Shown here: piece after piece, positions 49,960 to 62,559 of the stretch | How positions within the stretch are numbered: the first letter of the stretch is position 1 | Layout: each line of letters begins with the position of its first letter | Notes under the pieces: generated by a model | The model's input: the letters and a program-made list of their open reading frames with translations, nothing else | The model's database searches: none | Told to the model about the DNA's origin: nothing | Translations under genes and position numbers: made by a program | Source of the DNA: Tubiluchus corallicola | Taxonomy: Eukaryota > Priapulida > Priapulimorpha > Priapulimorphida > Tubiluchidae | DNA length: 64,000 nt | Reading direction: 5' to 3' | Assembly: GCA_030141605.1 (NCBI GenBank) | Contig: JAQGDQ010000192.1 | Location: forward strand, 321,380-385,379

Positions 49960-50245
49960 TAACCAACAATCTTAAAAAAGCTGCAGTTTTGATTATCGAC
50001 CCACTTCATTGTTACAAGCATTATTTTCTAAAATTTATGAACATTATGTTTATAACCAAATGTATAATAATTGTCAAACATGGAGTATTAAACAAAAATC
50101 AGACAGGTTTCAGAAAAGGTTGCTCTCTTGCATTACCATAGTTGGTGTGTTTTGTGATCTCTTCAGAGCATTTCATACGGCTGATCACAATATATTGCTG
50201 CATAAATTATATTTTTACGACTTTACAGGGTCACAGTTTCACAAA
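49960..50245 (+). pseudogene. Degraded LINE reverse-transcriptase fragment
   Basis: Broken frames read like the non-LTR RT region: a SLLQALFSKIYEHYVYNQMY segment, a QKSDRFQKR segment resembling the fingers motif NQFGFRKG, and VGVFCDLFRAFHTADHNILL resembling the motif A block (LDLSKAFDTVDHNILL), in which the first catalytic Asp is kept. At least one frameshift upstream; no flanking ORF. A dead fragment of a jockey/CR1/RTE-like element. Confidence 0.75.
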
Positions 50246-50299
50246 TAAATGACTAAAATAGTTTTTTCGTTAAGCTGAATCGATTTCCTGCTACATTTT

Positions 50300-51260
50300 T
50301 AGGGCCATAATTTTGGTGCGTAGCTAGATGGCGTCAAGGTCTTGCCACATGACTAAATATGGCCTTGCGCGTAAGGGTAAATTTTTCGCCAGAAGCAAAA
50401 AAACAAAAAAATTGGTGCCAGGCAGACCAATGTTTCCTGTGTTTGAATAACAGCGGTTTGTAGTTAAACCAAGTAAAAGGGTTCGAATAGGCGATTTGAA
50501 CAGTATGAGTAACGCCCAGATTGGCCGATCCCTGACACTGTTGACCATAGGGATAAAAACTGGGATAGGGAGGACAAATGCTTCCAGTTTTAAACAACAG
50601 TAGTTTGTGCAGTGTAATATGTCAAATGAAGGGTCTCATATGAGTTGCGCCCAGATTATTGGCCCTTAATCCCGCTAAGAAGTGAAAACCGAAATTGGCG
50701 GTCGGGGTAATAGAAATTTAATGCTTTCAAAGACGAGTAACAACGGCTTGCAGTTTATAAAATGAAAGGTCTCGATGAGACAAACGGAAAGATGTGAATT
50801 ACGCCTATATTGGAGGCAAAAACCGTAAGTGGGGAGACGAATTTATCCAAAGCAACAGTGGGTTGTTGTACATAATGCATGTAATAATAATAATTTCGTT
50901 TAGGACATAGTCCAAGGGATAGCACCTTAAGTAACTCAATACTCGTTTCCAAGGTATTTCCGATCGTTATTACTAGCATGTTACTTCGATAAACCCGCGT
51001 GCTTGGTCGAAGAACCAGCGGTACCATTTAAAGCTAGATTGGCCAACTCTTGATCTCACCAATGGGCAAAAACTGAAATTGGGGTTCAGGAATCCAAATG
51101 CTTCCAACGTCAAGCAACAGCAGATTGCACTTCCTCTAGGTCATAGGTTAAAAGTGACAAGTTCCCGTTTTAGTGCCTTGTAGCACATCAGATGAAAGGT
51201 CTCGATGAGATAAATTCAATGAATACGTTGATCTGCGTTTAATTGACCCTTGATCCAAGG
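50300..51260. repeat. Diverged tandem array, unit about 145 bp
   Basis: Repeated blocks share AAAACTG.GAT..GG, AAATGCTTCCA, AACA(A)CAG.TTG, ATGAAAGGTCTC.ATGAG and GCCCAGATT.GGCC(C)TTGATCC. About five copies, strongly decayed, interrupted at 50,885-51,028 by a SINE body. No coding capacity. Confidence 0.65.
50885..51028 (-). mobile_element. SINE body, truncated copy lacking the tRNA head
   Basis: On the minus strand it runs GGTACCGCTGGTTCTTCGAC ... TCGAAGTAACATG ... CCTTGGAAACGAG ... TGAGTTACTTAAGGTG ... CCTAAACGAAATTATTATTA. It aligns along its length with the body of the full SINE at 60,661-60,897, ending in the same ATT-rich tail. Inserted in the tandem array. Confidence 0.8.
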
Positions 51261-52980
51261 TCGGAAAATGACAATTCCGAAAGTCATAGTAAGTTCCGAT
51301 TCCATTTAAACTGTTATGTCAAGTACAACTTACATACATTAACTGCTTTGAAAAACAATTTTTATTTGTAAAGGCGAAACAAATGTTGTAAGTTAAAGCA
51401 TCTCCAGTTACAGAAACAGAAGCAGAATATTTGACAGGGTCAAAAACGTTCACTACCTGTAAATTTGTCACTGTGCTACATCTTATTTAAGATTGGTATT
51501 TATCTTTATATTGTGTGCACTTTTGGCATTGCTGCATCTATTTTGGCATTTTAAAAAATAAACTTCAAACTCAAGGTCTAATTCTGAAAATTGGCAAAAC
51601 GACAAATTACTTATTTAAAATTTCTGGGACAACAGATAACCTATTAGCCATAGGCCACTACTATAAACGGCTCTTAACGAACACAACAATACTGAATCGC
51701 CACGAATAAATATAACAATTTGTTTGCACCGATACATGTGCTCGTGAGATTCGAATCGCGCCATAAACACAGTAGCTCCCACAGTTCGCTTCGTTAAACC
51801 TTCAGACACTCATACCGACTCAATAAAAAAATGTGAGAAATTCTGTATATGTATTATGGTTTTGCGATAGTGCTATTAAAAACTTACTTCGAGTTAGGTG
51901 CTCATAAAGTTCTAATAGTCTACACTATTATGGCACAGCAATTTCTGATGCCCTGAATAATGTTTAATTATTTACGCGGGTCATTAAATATTTTTTTAAA
52001 TACTATTTGATTTTAGTGCATTTATTTTCCCTGTTTTATGGCAATTTTTGTAACTTAGCAACATAATGCCACGATGATTTATTGTATAATAAGTGTCGAG
52101 AATTTGCTTCGGCAAATTTCTTGAGACTAAGTGATTTTCGGTATTTGCGTTGGGATCAAGTCGCTACTAAAATATTTTAACCTGTTATTCCTGCTTTATT
52201 GTTGTTATTTGGAATTTTTTATGTTTAATGTTCCGTATTAAATTGTTTTTTTCGTCTTTTCATGTTACTTGTTAGTTGGTTTAATGATTTAATCTAACTT
52301 AATACATTTGCAGGTGACAGCTGTAAAAACAATTCATAATGTATTTTCGTTATATATCTGCTTAACTGAGTTTAGCATATCCTAACCTGATTCTATTCCC
52401 GATCATGTAGACTTAGTAAATTAACTTGTATTAATTTTTATTACAGTCATTGATCCAGTACTTAGTTCATTCTTCTGTATACGTAACTATAAACTATAGA
52501 AGAATTGCAGCCAGGTAGCAAATGAAACGAAAAACTTGATCTACTGGCTTAGTATTTATATTTTACACAAAATTTGTATTCTATGATAGCTGAAATCGTG
52601 AATGTAGGTAAAAATAGCACAGAAAAATGAAACAAATGAAAAAGTAAGAAAAATAGCGTATAATGTTAATCTGATGCCAAAAATTTTTATAATAAAATTT
52701 GAATGGGCTCAGTAAAAAGCAGAATTCCATAAAAAAAGTCAAAAATCCTTAAACACGTTCGTCTGGAAAAAATAAAAGACAAAGATAAACAAGCAAACAT
52801 GCAAAAATGTACCTGCATAAGTATTAGTTTTATACAGAATTATTTAATCAATAATGAACGAACATTCTACGCAGTGTTTGTGTACATTTCTTTAATCAAT
52901 TGGCGTTGGTAATAGACTGACGAAAAAGCAACCAAACAAACAGCATTAAAGCATAACTTTCTTGGCAGAGGTAAAAGCAA
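51261..52980. other. Intergenic, no gene seen
   Basis: AT-rich with short random ORFs only; no motif, splice structure or repeat that I can support. Confidence 0.6.
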
Positions 52981-52987
52981 CTAAAAT

Positions 52988-53127
52988 TATTGCCCACAGT
53001 AACTCTAACCCTAAACTCAAATGTTACAAGTGTGTCATTTTTTCTTGTTTTTCCCATTATTGCCCACAGCAACCTAACACGAAACTCGTATTTTATAAGT
53101 GTGCCATTTTTTCCTATTTTTCCTTAA
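52988..53127. repeat. Tandem duplication, two copies of 70 bp
   Basis: ATTATTGCCCACAG.AAC ... TAAGTGTG.CATTTTTTCYT starts at 52,988 and again at 53,058. Confidence 0.8.
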
Positions 53128-53439
53128 TTTTGTATGCTTTTTCCTGTGCCATTTTTACCATGTCATTTTTGCAGTGCGCCAAAAGCCCATCACAAACAAT
53201 TCTACAAAACAATGCTATAATAATTTATAAGGCAGAGACCCTCGAGTTCAGAGCGAACCGCAAAAACCGAAAACTGAAAAAAAACAGAACAATTTGGCCA
53301 CATTTTTACTAAAATCGACGACATACATGCATCAGTTATGTATACTGGAGGCAGGGTGTTTTTGATTAATTATTATATTCTTAATGTCAAGATCATTATT
53401 AATGATGTTATCAACCGACAATTAATTTGATACTAAACT

Positions 53440-53785
53440 TGAAATACAGGAAATGTGAAAAGCTGGGATGCAGTCTGGATCTGAACTTTCTGCTTACACT
53501 GCAAACGCCTTAAACTACTTCAAACCTCCGTGAAAAATTCAGCCCAAAGTTCATCCCTCATTGGCCAACCAATTTCAGCATTTTCAAAGTTAGGATGCTC
53601 AGAAAAAGTGATTCCAATTAATTAAATAAATTTTTTATTTTGATGAATTTTGAACATAAAATTCCGTGAGCAATTAATTAATTATTTTAAACTTCACGTC
53701 GAGATTATTGTACGCGTCTGGTTCAAATCCAGGCAGTATGCCATTTTTTCAAATTTCCTGTTTTTCAAGTTTGATATCAAAATTT
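53440..53785. repeat. Inverted repeat with tRNA T-arm-like ends
   Basis: Left arm (about 53,440-53,495) is the inverse of the right arm (about 53,722-53,785): TCAAGTTT, TTTCCTGT and GGTTCAAATCCAGGCAGT. The latter is a perfect T-arm (CTGG-TTCAAAT-CCAG) with a B-box. Suggests two head-to-head fragments of a tRNA-derived SINE. Confidence 0.55.
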
Positions 53786-54177
53786 AATAAATTATGGGTT
53801 TGTAATTTCAGATTTTTGATTATTTGTTGACTTGTTTCACTTGAGTTAAGCTTAAAATTGCTGGGCCTATTATAACCATTGCGGGAGTTTAAATTTACAA
53901 GTTTTAGACAGTGTTACTACTAACGCAAGACCTGTATGCAACAAAACAGTATGTAAGTTATATAAAAATTTAAAACGAAAAACGAATTTTTTAAGCTTTA
54001 TTTATGAAGAGTGTTTCTTTGTGCTTTAAGTTAAAAAATTGAAAAACAATATGTAAATCCTGCAAACTATCCACGATGAATAGAGTCATATTAATGAATT
54101 TCACTAATATTTTTTGGGAAGTTGTAAGAAAATGAAATTATACATTCTTATGGAGTGTGTTTATTACAATATATAAG

Positions 54178-55180
54178 TTAGTATTAAGGTTCACCGTTAA
54201 ACAATGTCATTATGTAACAAATTTTGCATCATTACGTAACAATCGTTATGAATTAAAATAATGTATTATATAATAAATTAATGCAGCGTCGGTCGTGGTC
54301 TGCGGATAGGTCTTTTTGTGGTGTGGATTTGCTCTAATCATTGGACTAGGTCAGTTTCTTTCTGTTGTAGATGTGGGTCTGGCTGGCTACGGCTCAGTTT
54401 GGTTTGTTTTTGGCTGGTCTGTCTGAGGTTTGATTTATCAGAAACCTGGCCTGTTGCTGGTCTGTGTGAAACCAGACCCTAGACAGACCGGCCACAGTCT
54501 AGACTTCTAGCAGATCACATCTCTAAAGACCAGACCTCACAAACAGATTCTGAAATTCCATGATTAAAGTTCAAAGCACAATTGTTATCATACCTCTACT
54601 ATCATCTCTTTCTTTCTTCGTTTTATAAATCCATACCTTCTCGCTCCTCCCCGCTCATAAATCTACTTCAGGCTAGTTTTACAAACTTCGATTTCAGACT
54701 ACTCTGCATCGTAAGATGTTATATACTAGCTATATTTTGTAGTTTGTAATGTAATTTGCATGAGATGGTGGAGATACTATACTATATCATACCCTACGTA
54801 GATCAGCCTCTAGATAGATTAGTCACAGACCAAACTCCTGGTAGATCAGACCTTTAAAGAGCAGATTCCAGGCAGACCAGCCACAGATCAGACCAAGGAC
54901 CCGCACCTACAACAGAAAGAAATTGACCCAGTCCAATAATTACAGCAAACCAGACCTATGCACAGACCATGACCTACCTGTCATTAGTTTGTACATAATG
55001 CATCATTTTTGTATAATGATTGTTATGTAATGGCGCGAAAATTTTTACATTATGAGTGTTAGGTAATGACGCAGAATTTGGTCAATAATGACGAGTTTTG
55101 TGACTGTTGACATTCTGCTGCATTATTACGTAATGAACCTTTTGTTAAATAATAAACATTAACGCTACTTTAATACTTAC
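54178..55180. mobile_element. Foldback element, about 1 kb with arms of about 250 bp or more
   Basis: Left sequence TTAGTATTAAGGTTCA ... ATTACGTAACAATCGTTATG ... TGGACTAGGTCAGTTTCTTT CTGTTGTAG is mirrored at the right end as CTACAACAGAAAGAAATTGA CCCAGTCCA ... ATGATTGTTATGTAATG ... TTTAATACTTAC. Inner arm parts are dense in GGTCTG / CAGACC words. No transposase. Confidence 0.75.
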
Positions 55181-58100
55181 ATACTACTTACTATAGTATC
55201 ACATACTGCGTACATTACTACTGATGATTATCTGGCAAGCATTAACTTGCTTACTGTCAGCAAGATTTAGATGTAAACGCTTCTGCGAAACATCATTTAT
55301 TTAAATAACGTGCTATTTGTGGACTTAAGAAAAAGCCTTTGATCTTGTGGATTAGTGTTTGCTGATAATTGCAACCAAAATGCGTACAAATGGTTTACTT
55401 AAGTTCCTAATTTACTGACTAGAGGCAAGCGTAGTGCTGAAATGTTTTCGGATGATATTGATTTCGGCGAAGGACATGAAGATAACAGAAATACAAAATA
55501 GGCTATAATCAAACAGACTGCGGCAAAATAAGAGCATAATAAGGAACAAAAAGTTTGGGTGTTTTGGGTGTAGGCTATAGCAGTTGTTTAAACATCCATA
55601 AAAGTGACCATTTCTCAAAGAGTTGTTAGGGCATTAAGAGATGTGGCACAAATGTATCCCGAAAGGGTTAAGAAATTACGCCATAAGGTACACTGATAAG
55701 TGTTTGTAAATGATAAACTTTAATTGGTATCTGTGCACTAACCGGCTCTGCAGAATCGAGTCGGTAAATTTGACGACACTGTAGTCTAACAAACGGTTCG
55801 TGCCTGTTGAAATAATTCATTTCAATAAAGTAAAATTAACACAGGCGCCAGACATTATAGGGTGTTCCTCGAAAACTCGGTAATTAATTTAACCATAACT
55901 TAACCTCACCTTACTCAGCTAATCTAAATCTTGGAAATAACGCGTAGAATTTGTAAGCACCTTATGACAAAGAAATTTATTAAATTAGCCCCTAGTCTAC
56001 CAACATTTTAAGAACAGGAACCTTTACACAAATTATGGAAAAAGAAACTATCGTAGACTGTTATTACATTGTGTTTCTACTGTGAGTATCTTATAATCTA
56101 AATGAGCTGGTAACATAAGGTTTCTTGCATTAAAAGTAGAAGTAAGCGTCATCGTTTTCACAATAGTTACCTATTTATTTTTTGTGTAGGCAAAGTACAA
56201 CAAGTATAACAGCAAACGGTAAAGTAGTCACAGTTCACCACACCATCGAGAGTTCAGCTGCATTGCACTAATCTGGAACGGTTAGACTTCGTAGTTAAGC
56301 TTTCTGGAGCAGATGCTTCACTAGATCAGATGTACCTAGAAACAACTAAGTTCAATAGTTACAATTACAAACCTTTTTACATTTTCAGATACACTTGCTG
56401 AAAGAGTGGGTCACTGATAAGTCGACCTTTTTGGCCATGTAATGAACTGAGTTGACAAACTAAATTTACGAGAGATGCAGTTTAGTACTGCTGAGTTAAA
56501 GTAGTAGGGGTGTTTAAAAATTACACAACTGCAGGTATTATCAGCAGCATTTTAATTTTCACTAATCAGTATAATCATTGTCACTGATCAACACTTTCTT
56601 ATCTATGTCAATATTATCTTCTGTAAAGCAACTTCATTCAGACAGTTCGTCTCCCGCCAGCCTCAAATAATTTCGGTAACAGTAGTTGTTTGTTGCGATG
56701 TGATTCCACAGACCATACATAAAAATTGCTCTTGCAATAAATATTTTCGGTGCAGCACAATTTTACATGGTATAGCATGATACAGTAAAGTCTCTATATT
56801 AAGATGTAAATAATAAAAAATGAGCCTCAGTTTCCGGACAAAGTACATCCAAAAGTTTTGCGTTCTTTGATTCATTGACGTTTTAAATGATGTTTGATTT
56901 GCCTCTAATTAGTAAGCACCTGATACTGTTGCCAGCCGCCCTTTAGCATATACATATACATATAGTTTCACTCAGTCTAAATCTTTTTTATTGGTTATTA
57001 CCCTGTACATAGAATATCACTTGGATTTTCTATAATTTTCATTTTAATATTCTTTTACTAATCATGTGTGTTACTAATAACTTAATACTTAGGTGGCCTT
57101 ACATAAGACCGCTTCTTAGGTCTCCTGGAAATTTAATAATGTTGTATTTATGACTTACTTATGACTTATTTGTGTCTAACGCTAGTTATATGTAATTTAT
57201 TTTAGAGTTATCGCCCAAATTTGGCACCCATTTCACAAAGTTGTGCAAGAATTGTAGTAGTGTCTGCACACTGGAAAATCAAGAGAGGTGTAAGGACACG
57301 TTAGTGAAAAACGGATATAGAAAATTGGTCTATCTCTGAAAAGTACTTATGAGGTTTAAAAATGTTCTAATCTGTTTATTATGATGTATGAAATGATTGT
57401 ATGCTGATGAAAAGGTACAGAGTTGTGTCAAGATTATTAATAAAAATAGCAATAACAAGAGTGTGTCCTTATAATAGCCATGATGAAAGCGTTAATATTA
57501 TTGTATAAATGACTATTATTATTCTAAGGATGTGCCAGTAAAATGTTTGATAGAAATATACATACTGCTGGAGACAGTATGTGATTATAGTCTTCTTGTA
57601 CTTCTGTTAAAAGTTAAAAGTTATGTAAACTCAGAATGATAAAACACAAAAGTTATTTTAACATTTCAAGTGTAAACTATGTATTAAAACACTGTTGTTG
57701 TAACGCGTAAAATTAAAATGTAATAAATTAGTATTGCCTTCGCTAACTGTGACATTTTTTAGTTTACATGAATATTCTTATTATTATCATAGTAGTGTCA
57801 AATTTTTACTACTGTGTGTATGTACGATAAATTCAGACTTGTGTGGGCAAAACTAGTAAAATCAAGAACACCTAACAATAGCTTGCAGTAATAATATTTT
57901 AGGATTCAACATCACTCTTTGTTCTCTAATGCTGCTAATGATTTGTAATTTTATGTATGTTTTTGAATAACGTGTTCTTTAATGCAGAATTTGGATAATT
58001 AATGTACTATTAATGTAAGTGAACCATTAGCACAATAAGCCTAAATGAATTTGAATATTTAAATTTACTGTATTTTTGCTCAGAATTAGCGCAATAGAGG

Positions 58101-58840
58101 AGCTTGTTATTACAATGTAAACATGTAGCATCTCCTAAGATCCTCGATTCGATCGTTTTGAAGTTCTTTCGTTTATTCGTAAAGATATAGGCTGCAGATC
58201 ATATAGCTGTATAACTGGAATATTATTGCTATAAAACTGAATAAGTCATCATTAAAAATCGTAAGCGAATTACCACTTACAAGTATGTTTCCATATAAAT
58301 GTCGATAATAGGGACGCATGGTTCTTTATACATATTAATATTAATATTAATCTCAGTTTAATATTTCTATCATATTAAAAAAATACATAATAATACTCAT
58401 GTACATTTTTAACACTGATGAAAAACATATAAAAGCGCAGCTCAATCAATCAGTTAATTCGATTCGCATACGTAAGCCTCTGGCAAAACTTTATAAAACT
58501 TTCTAAACTGATAAAAATGTTTATATATAGCCGAAAACACTGATAACGAAATTGGAAATACATGTATTAATCTTTTTATTGAGGTTGCGTAAAAAATCAG
58601 AATATTGGAGAAATGGCCTGTTTGTAAAAGTTCCTATGATAAAGAAATAAGAAATAGAGTTCGTTGCTGAGAACTGCCTTCAAGTTGTAGAAAACGACCG
58701 AACCATAACATGAGTACTAAGGTGCTTGGATCTGGCACACGTCACGTAAAATATTATATATCTCTGGCACTTCCGGTTAACTTCCGCATTATAAACGAAA
58801 TTCCATCAGTGTTGGGTGAACTGCAAAACTCTGTCACCTA
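55181..58840. other. Intergenic, no gene seen
   Basis: 3.7 kb of AT-rich sequence. Scattered ORFs of 68-70 codons (55,412-55,618 and 56,663-56,875, minus strand) lack motifs. Nothing supportable. Confidence 0.6.
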
Positions 58841-58846
58841 CTCGTT

Positions 58847-59005
58847 ATGAGGCGCAAAAAACTGATTCCACGAAACGGTAAATGGCACTCTCATAGGGCA
58901 GATCTGTTTGAAAAGTGTGATCCACTTAACAGGTATATTTTGTGTGAGGGGAATATGATACGCGATGGCTGCGATACGGTCTGTGTAATGGCCGTAGGTC
59001 TGTAG
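58847..59005 (+). CDS. Small ORF (52 aa) or first exon, unidentified
   Basis: ATG then RRKKLIPRNGKWHSHRADLF, EKCDPLNR and on to TAG at 59,003-59,005; alternatively cut at AACAG|gtatat (58,932). Cys-, Arg- and Lys-rich, less AT-rich than its surroundings. No family recognised; may be a LINE fragment, given RT remains 430 bp downstream. Confidence 0.2.
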   Translation: MRRKKLIPRNGKWHSHRADLFEKCDPLNRYILCEGNMIRDGCDTVCVMAVGL

Positions 59006-59124
59006 TATCTCCATCATAAAATTTCAGCCTCGTAAGATGAAGACTCTGGAAAATGTGTTAATGTGACAACAACAACATGTCTAAGCTTTAATGATAATGC
59101 ATTTGGTACCGGACCAAAAAAGCT

Positions 59125-59458
59125 CAAAAATCCTTTTGTCTGACTTTGCATTTTCTTTTGTTCTTTTCTTTCACCTGTGGATAGGTCACATTGGTGACTT
59201 GAAATATTGAGTCTTTTTCATTTTTGCTGTGGGTTTTATGTTAATTACACTAGTGCTACTTAACTATCGTGTGAGGTGTCCCACAAGGGAACAAAAATCC
59301 TTTTGTCTGTCTTTGCGTTCTCTTTTGTTCTTTTCTTTCACCCGTGGATAGGTCACGTTGGTGACCTGAAATATTGAGTCTTTTTCTTTTTTGCTGTGGT
59401 CTTATGTTAATTAGACTAGTTCTACTTAACTATCGTGTGAGGTGTCCCACAAGGATCG
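59125..59458. repeat. Tandem duplication, two copies of 167 bp
   Basis: CAAAAATCCTTTTGTCTG ... GTGAGGTGTCCCACAAGG appears at 59,125 and 59,292 with about 90% identity by eye. Each copy ends in the RT-derived GGTGTCCCACAAGG motif. Confidence 0.9.
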
Positions 59459-59490
59459 AATTTAGGCCCGACTCTTTTTCTCTTGTGAAT
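59441..59490 (+). pseudogene. LINE reverse-transcriptase fragment (GVPQGS motif)
   Basis: GVPQGSNLGPTLFLL followed by a stop: the conserved non-LTR RT block GVPQGSxLGPxLFLxYIND. A short dead remnant attached to the 167-bp duplication. Confidence 0.75.
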
Positions 59491-60660
59491 AAAATGTGTG
59501 TGTAATGTTTAAAATGCACATAATTTTTGTGTGCACTTATACGTATTTATCACGTAAACGCCGTTCATTTTTACAGTGCTTCATAATTATGCACACAAAG
59601 TGTAATAAAGCCACTCGCGAAAATGCTGTAATAGGCTGTTTACGTCAGGCAGTCGCGCTGCATAAATTCGTAATCACGTAACTTATTTATGGCTTTGAAA
59701 CATGCGCGCGTGTGTTCATGCAGTCACTGTTGCCATATACGTCCGTGGGTGATCTCCAGAGAAAATACGCCATTTTTATCACCTGTCAAACGGCCTTCAA
59801 ATTGTGTTTTTAATTTTGAAAACAGTTGTTGTTCTGGTCATTGGGAACAATTTTGTTACTCGATATCGCTCATACTTAGCAAGAGCTATTACTTGTAATT
59901 TGCTTGTTATTACAAATCGTTTAGCATCGATCAGCGGCGTGTGACAGAACTGTTGTATTGAGCTATAATAGTTGATGTTCACTCCCTGTAGTAAAGCTAT
60001 GGTCAAGGCAACACAGGCAGGAATTTACCAAGGGAATTTACCTGCCGCTTCGCATTGTGAAATTTGTAGCGTGGCTTCCCTGTACGACCTCACATGCATC
60101 TAAAAAAGGTAAGTGATTGATGATTATATATCAATACATCAAACAGATCAATATTAATATCATAGAAAAGTACTACTTGTTTTTCGTAGTTGTTTAAAAA
60201 TTTCATCGTTAAGCGCTTCATTTAAGTAATACTTTAAATAAATTGTTCATTTATTAATCGTCGTTTATTAAACCACTAAATGGTACAATGTTCTACGAAG
60301 CCTGGCATACATGTCACACATTTTTCTGTTCCAAAGCTACGGAATTTAATTCTGTTGTAAGCTACGTCTCGCCTATGGTTGATCTGAATTTTTTTCTGAA
60401 AATACATGAATGCTAGTAATAGGCCGCCATTCGCACGAAGCAGTTCATTAAAAAATACATTTACCATTAATTAAGTAATTAGGTAAACAAACAAACAAGC
60501 AAGTAAGTAAGTAATAATATTTTTCAGGTGTGTAATTAAGTACAATGTAATTAAAACGTGATGTAAACACGTTCACTGAAAATTAATTATTCGGACATAA
60601 TTTACAGTAGAACAATGTTAAAGTACTATTAGCGATTTTGATTTAGTGTACAAATATTTC

Positions 60661-60897
60661 GCTCTAATAAATAATGATTTCGTTTAGGACATAGTCTAGA
60701 AATAACACCTTAAGTAACTCAAAACTTATTTCCAAGGTGGTCCCGATTATTATTGATACCTGCATGTTACTTCGACAAAACCCCCGATCGAAGAACCAGC
60801 GGTACCATTTTTTAAGTCTTTGTATGACTCGGTCAGGAGATGAGCGGGCGACCTCCCGGTTGGGAAGCGAGCACGCTACCACTGAGCTACGCCACGC
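60661..60897 (-). mobile_element. tRNA-derived SINE, full head and body
   Basis: Minus strand: head GCGTGGCGTAGCTCAGTGGT AGCGTGCTCG, with a perfect A-box (TAGCTCAGTGG), an anticodon-like loop TTCCCAA and a degenerate B-box (GACCGAGTCAT). It is followed by a body shared with 50,885-51,028 and an ATTATTTATTA tail. The anticodon stem has a mismatch, so it is a SINE rather than a functional tRNA-Gly(CCC). Confidence 0.85.
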
Positions 60898-60899
60898 AG

Positions 60900-61860
60900 T
60901 AAATATACTGCACATCAAATGAAATAAAGGGAGGGATGAAAGCTTTGATTTAATTAATATGCTATTTCCAAGAAAATCTGTGATTTTTTATCTATTTCGT
61001 GTTTGACCCGGGCAAACAAAGAAAAACGTCATCTAAAAATTGTATACTAATAAATGGGGGACAAAATTCACTTCCCAAAAATAACGTTTAAGTGAAGCTA
61101 ATTGCTCTTTCAACAACACTTATTTAGCTGGTAACGCAATTCATGAATCGATAATTAATAATACCAATGGAGAAAAAGTGTTTTCTTACTGAATTTATTA
61201 AAACTCCAAAAAATTTTCACAAAGAATATGGCAAATTAAGATTTTTATGTCGATCCGCATTTATTTTTCCATTGCTATTTAATACGAATTTTGTTTTATT
61301 CAAGTTCATTTATGTGGCAAACTGTTTGTTTAACTCATTTAAGTCGCTACTAATCAGATTTCACGATAATTCATAAACGCAATGCAGCCTTATGCCAAAC
61401 GCAATTGCGTCATTCGCACGAATAAGTTTAGCGTTATCGATACAAATGTGGTTTATTTGGCAAGAAAATCGAGTCAGACCTTAATTCGATCCTTGTGGGA
61501 TCTCTGGCATGATATTCGAAAGCAGACTGATTCATATCCAATTTAAGAAATTATCATCCATGCACGTAATTAGATTATCAAAACTGCTGTTTATTCGCCA
61601 AGTGACCATGCATGATGTGAGATTATCAGCTGAACAGTGATACTATGCCAATTCTGCTGTAAACTGATAATAATTGCTTTCAAATCTGATTATATTTTGA
61701 TCATTTGCCCTTCAGTCATAGGAAATTTACTGAATCTTGATCTGGGCCTTGAGTTTTTGACCTTTATGTTCGCAAATATAAAAACTGCAAAGTGCGTCGA
61801 AGACGATGTTGGTGACAAACTTGATTGATTTGATAAGTTCTAGACATATCTCAGAGAAAA
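60900..61860. other. Intergenic, no gene seen
   Basis: No recognisable gene; ORF at 61,167-61,376 looks random. Confidence 0.6.
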
Positions 61861-61869
61861 TAAAATTCC

Positions 61870-62540
61870 TATGCTTTTTGGTCCAGGACTTGATCCAAAT
61901 CGCTACACTTCTGTACGCGTTATTCTTGTTGTTGAAAACCGCCGAAAGCTTTGCCAGTTTGTAATGGATCGTCATGAAATTTCGGTCAGACATACTAGAA
62001 TGAATTCTGCATCAACTAATCAGTTGGATTTTCGATTCGCCATTTTAAATTCAAAAAGACGGCAATAACGTCATTTTCGAAAAAAGCTTAAAGCTCAGTC
62101 AATTTGCAATTGATTGTTATAATACTTTGCGGGAATTTACTAGAATGAAAACTGCATCGGCTGACGGAGTTGGATTTTTGGTTTGCCATTTTTAATTCAA
62201 GACGGCAGCTAGAACATTATTTTCAACGGATGAAACTTTAAAAGAATATACTAGAAGGAATTCAGCAGCGACAGTCAGAGTCCGATTTTCGATCATCCAT
62301 TTTAAACTGAATATGGCAGCAATAACATCATTTTCGAAAAAGCCTACGGCTCCACCAATTCGCAACGGATTATTATGAAACTTTATAGGAACATACTAGA
62401 ATAAATTCACAGAATTGGGTTTTTGTCTGCGGTAAACCTAAACCTAACCCTAAACCTACAAACGAGAATACTAGAACAAATTTCGCATCTATTGACAGAA
62501 CCAGACTTTTGATCCACAATCTCGAGTTCAGTCAATGAGT
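61870..62540. repeat. Satellite-like tandem array, period about 145 bp
   Basis: TACTAGAATGAATTC.GCATC recurs at about 61,993, 62,138, 62,249, 62,394 and 62,468, followed by GATTTTCGATT.GCCATTTTAA and GGCAGCAATAACATCATTTT CGAAAAA. Copies are diverged and one is shortened to 111 bp. Unrelated to the array at 50.3-51.3 kb. Confidence 0.75.
62437..62460. repeat. Short telomere-like tract
   Basis: AAACCTAAACCTAACCCTAA ACCT inside the satellite array: mixed CCTAA/CCCTAA words. Too short to infer an ancient chromosome end. Confidence 0.4.
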
Positions 62541-62559
62541 CCCTCGACCAATAGTTCGA

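Noticed and set aside
60838-60897. tRNA-Gly(CCC) gene on the minus strand
   Set aside because: Anticodon stem mismatch, poor B-box, no acceptor-stem pairing and a SINE body attached; it is a SINE head.
61871-62068. 65-codon ORF in the satellite array
   Set aside because: Consists of array units; frame is not kept in neighbouring copies.
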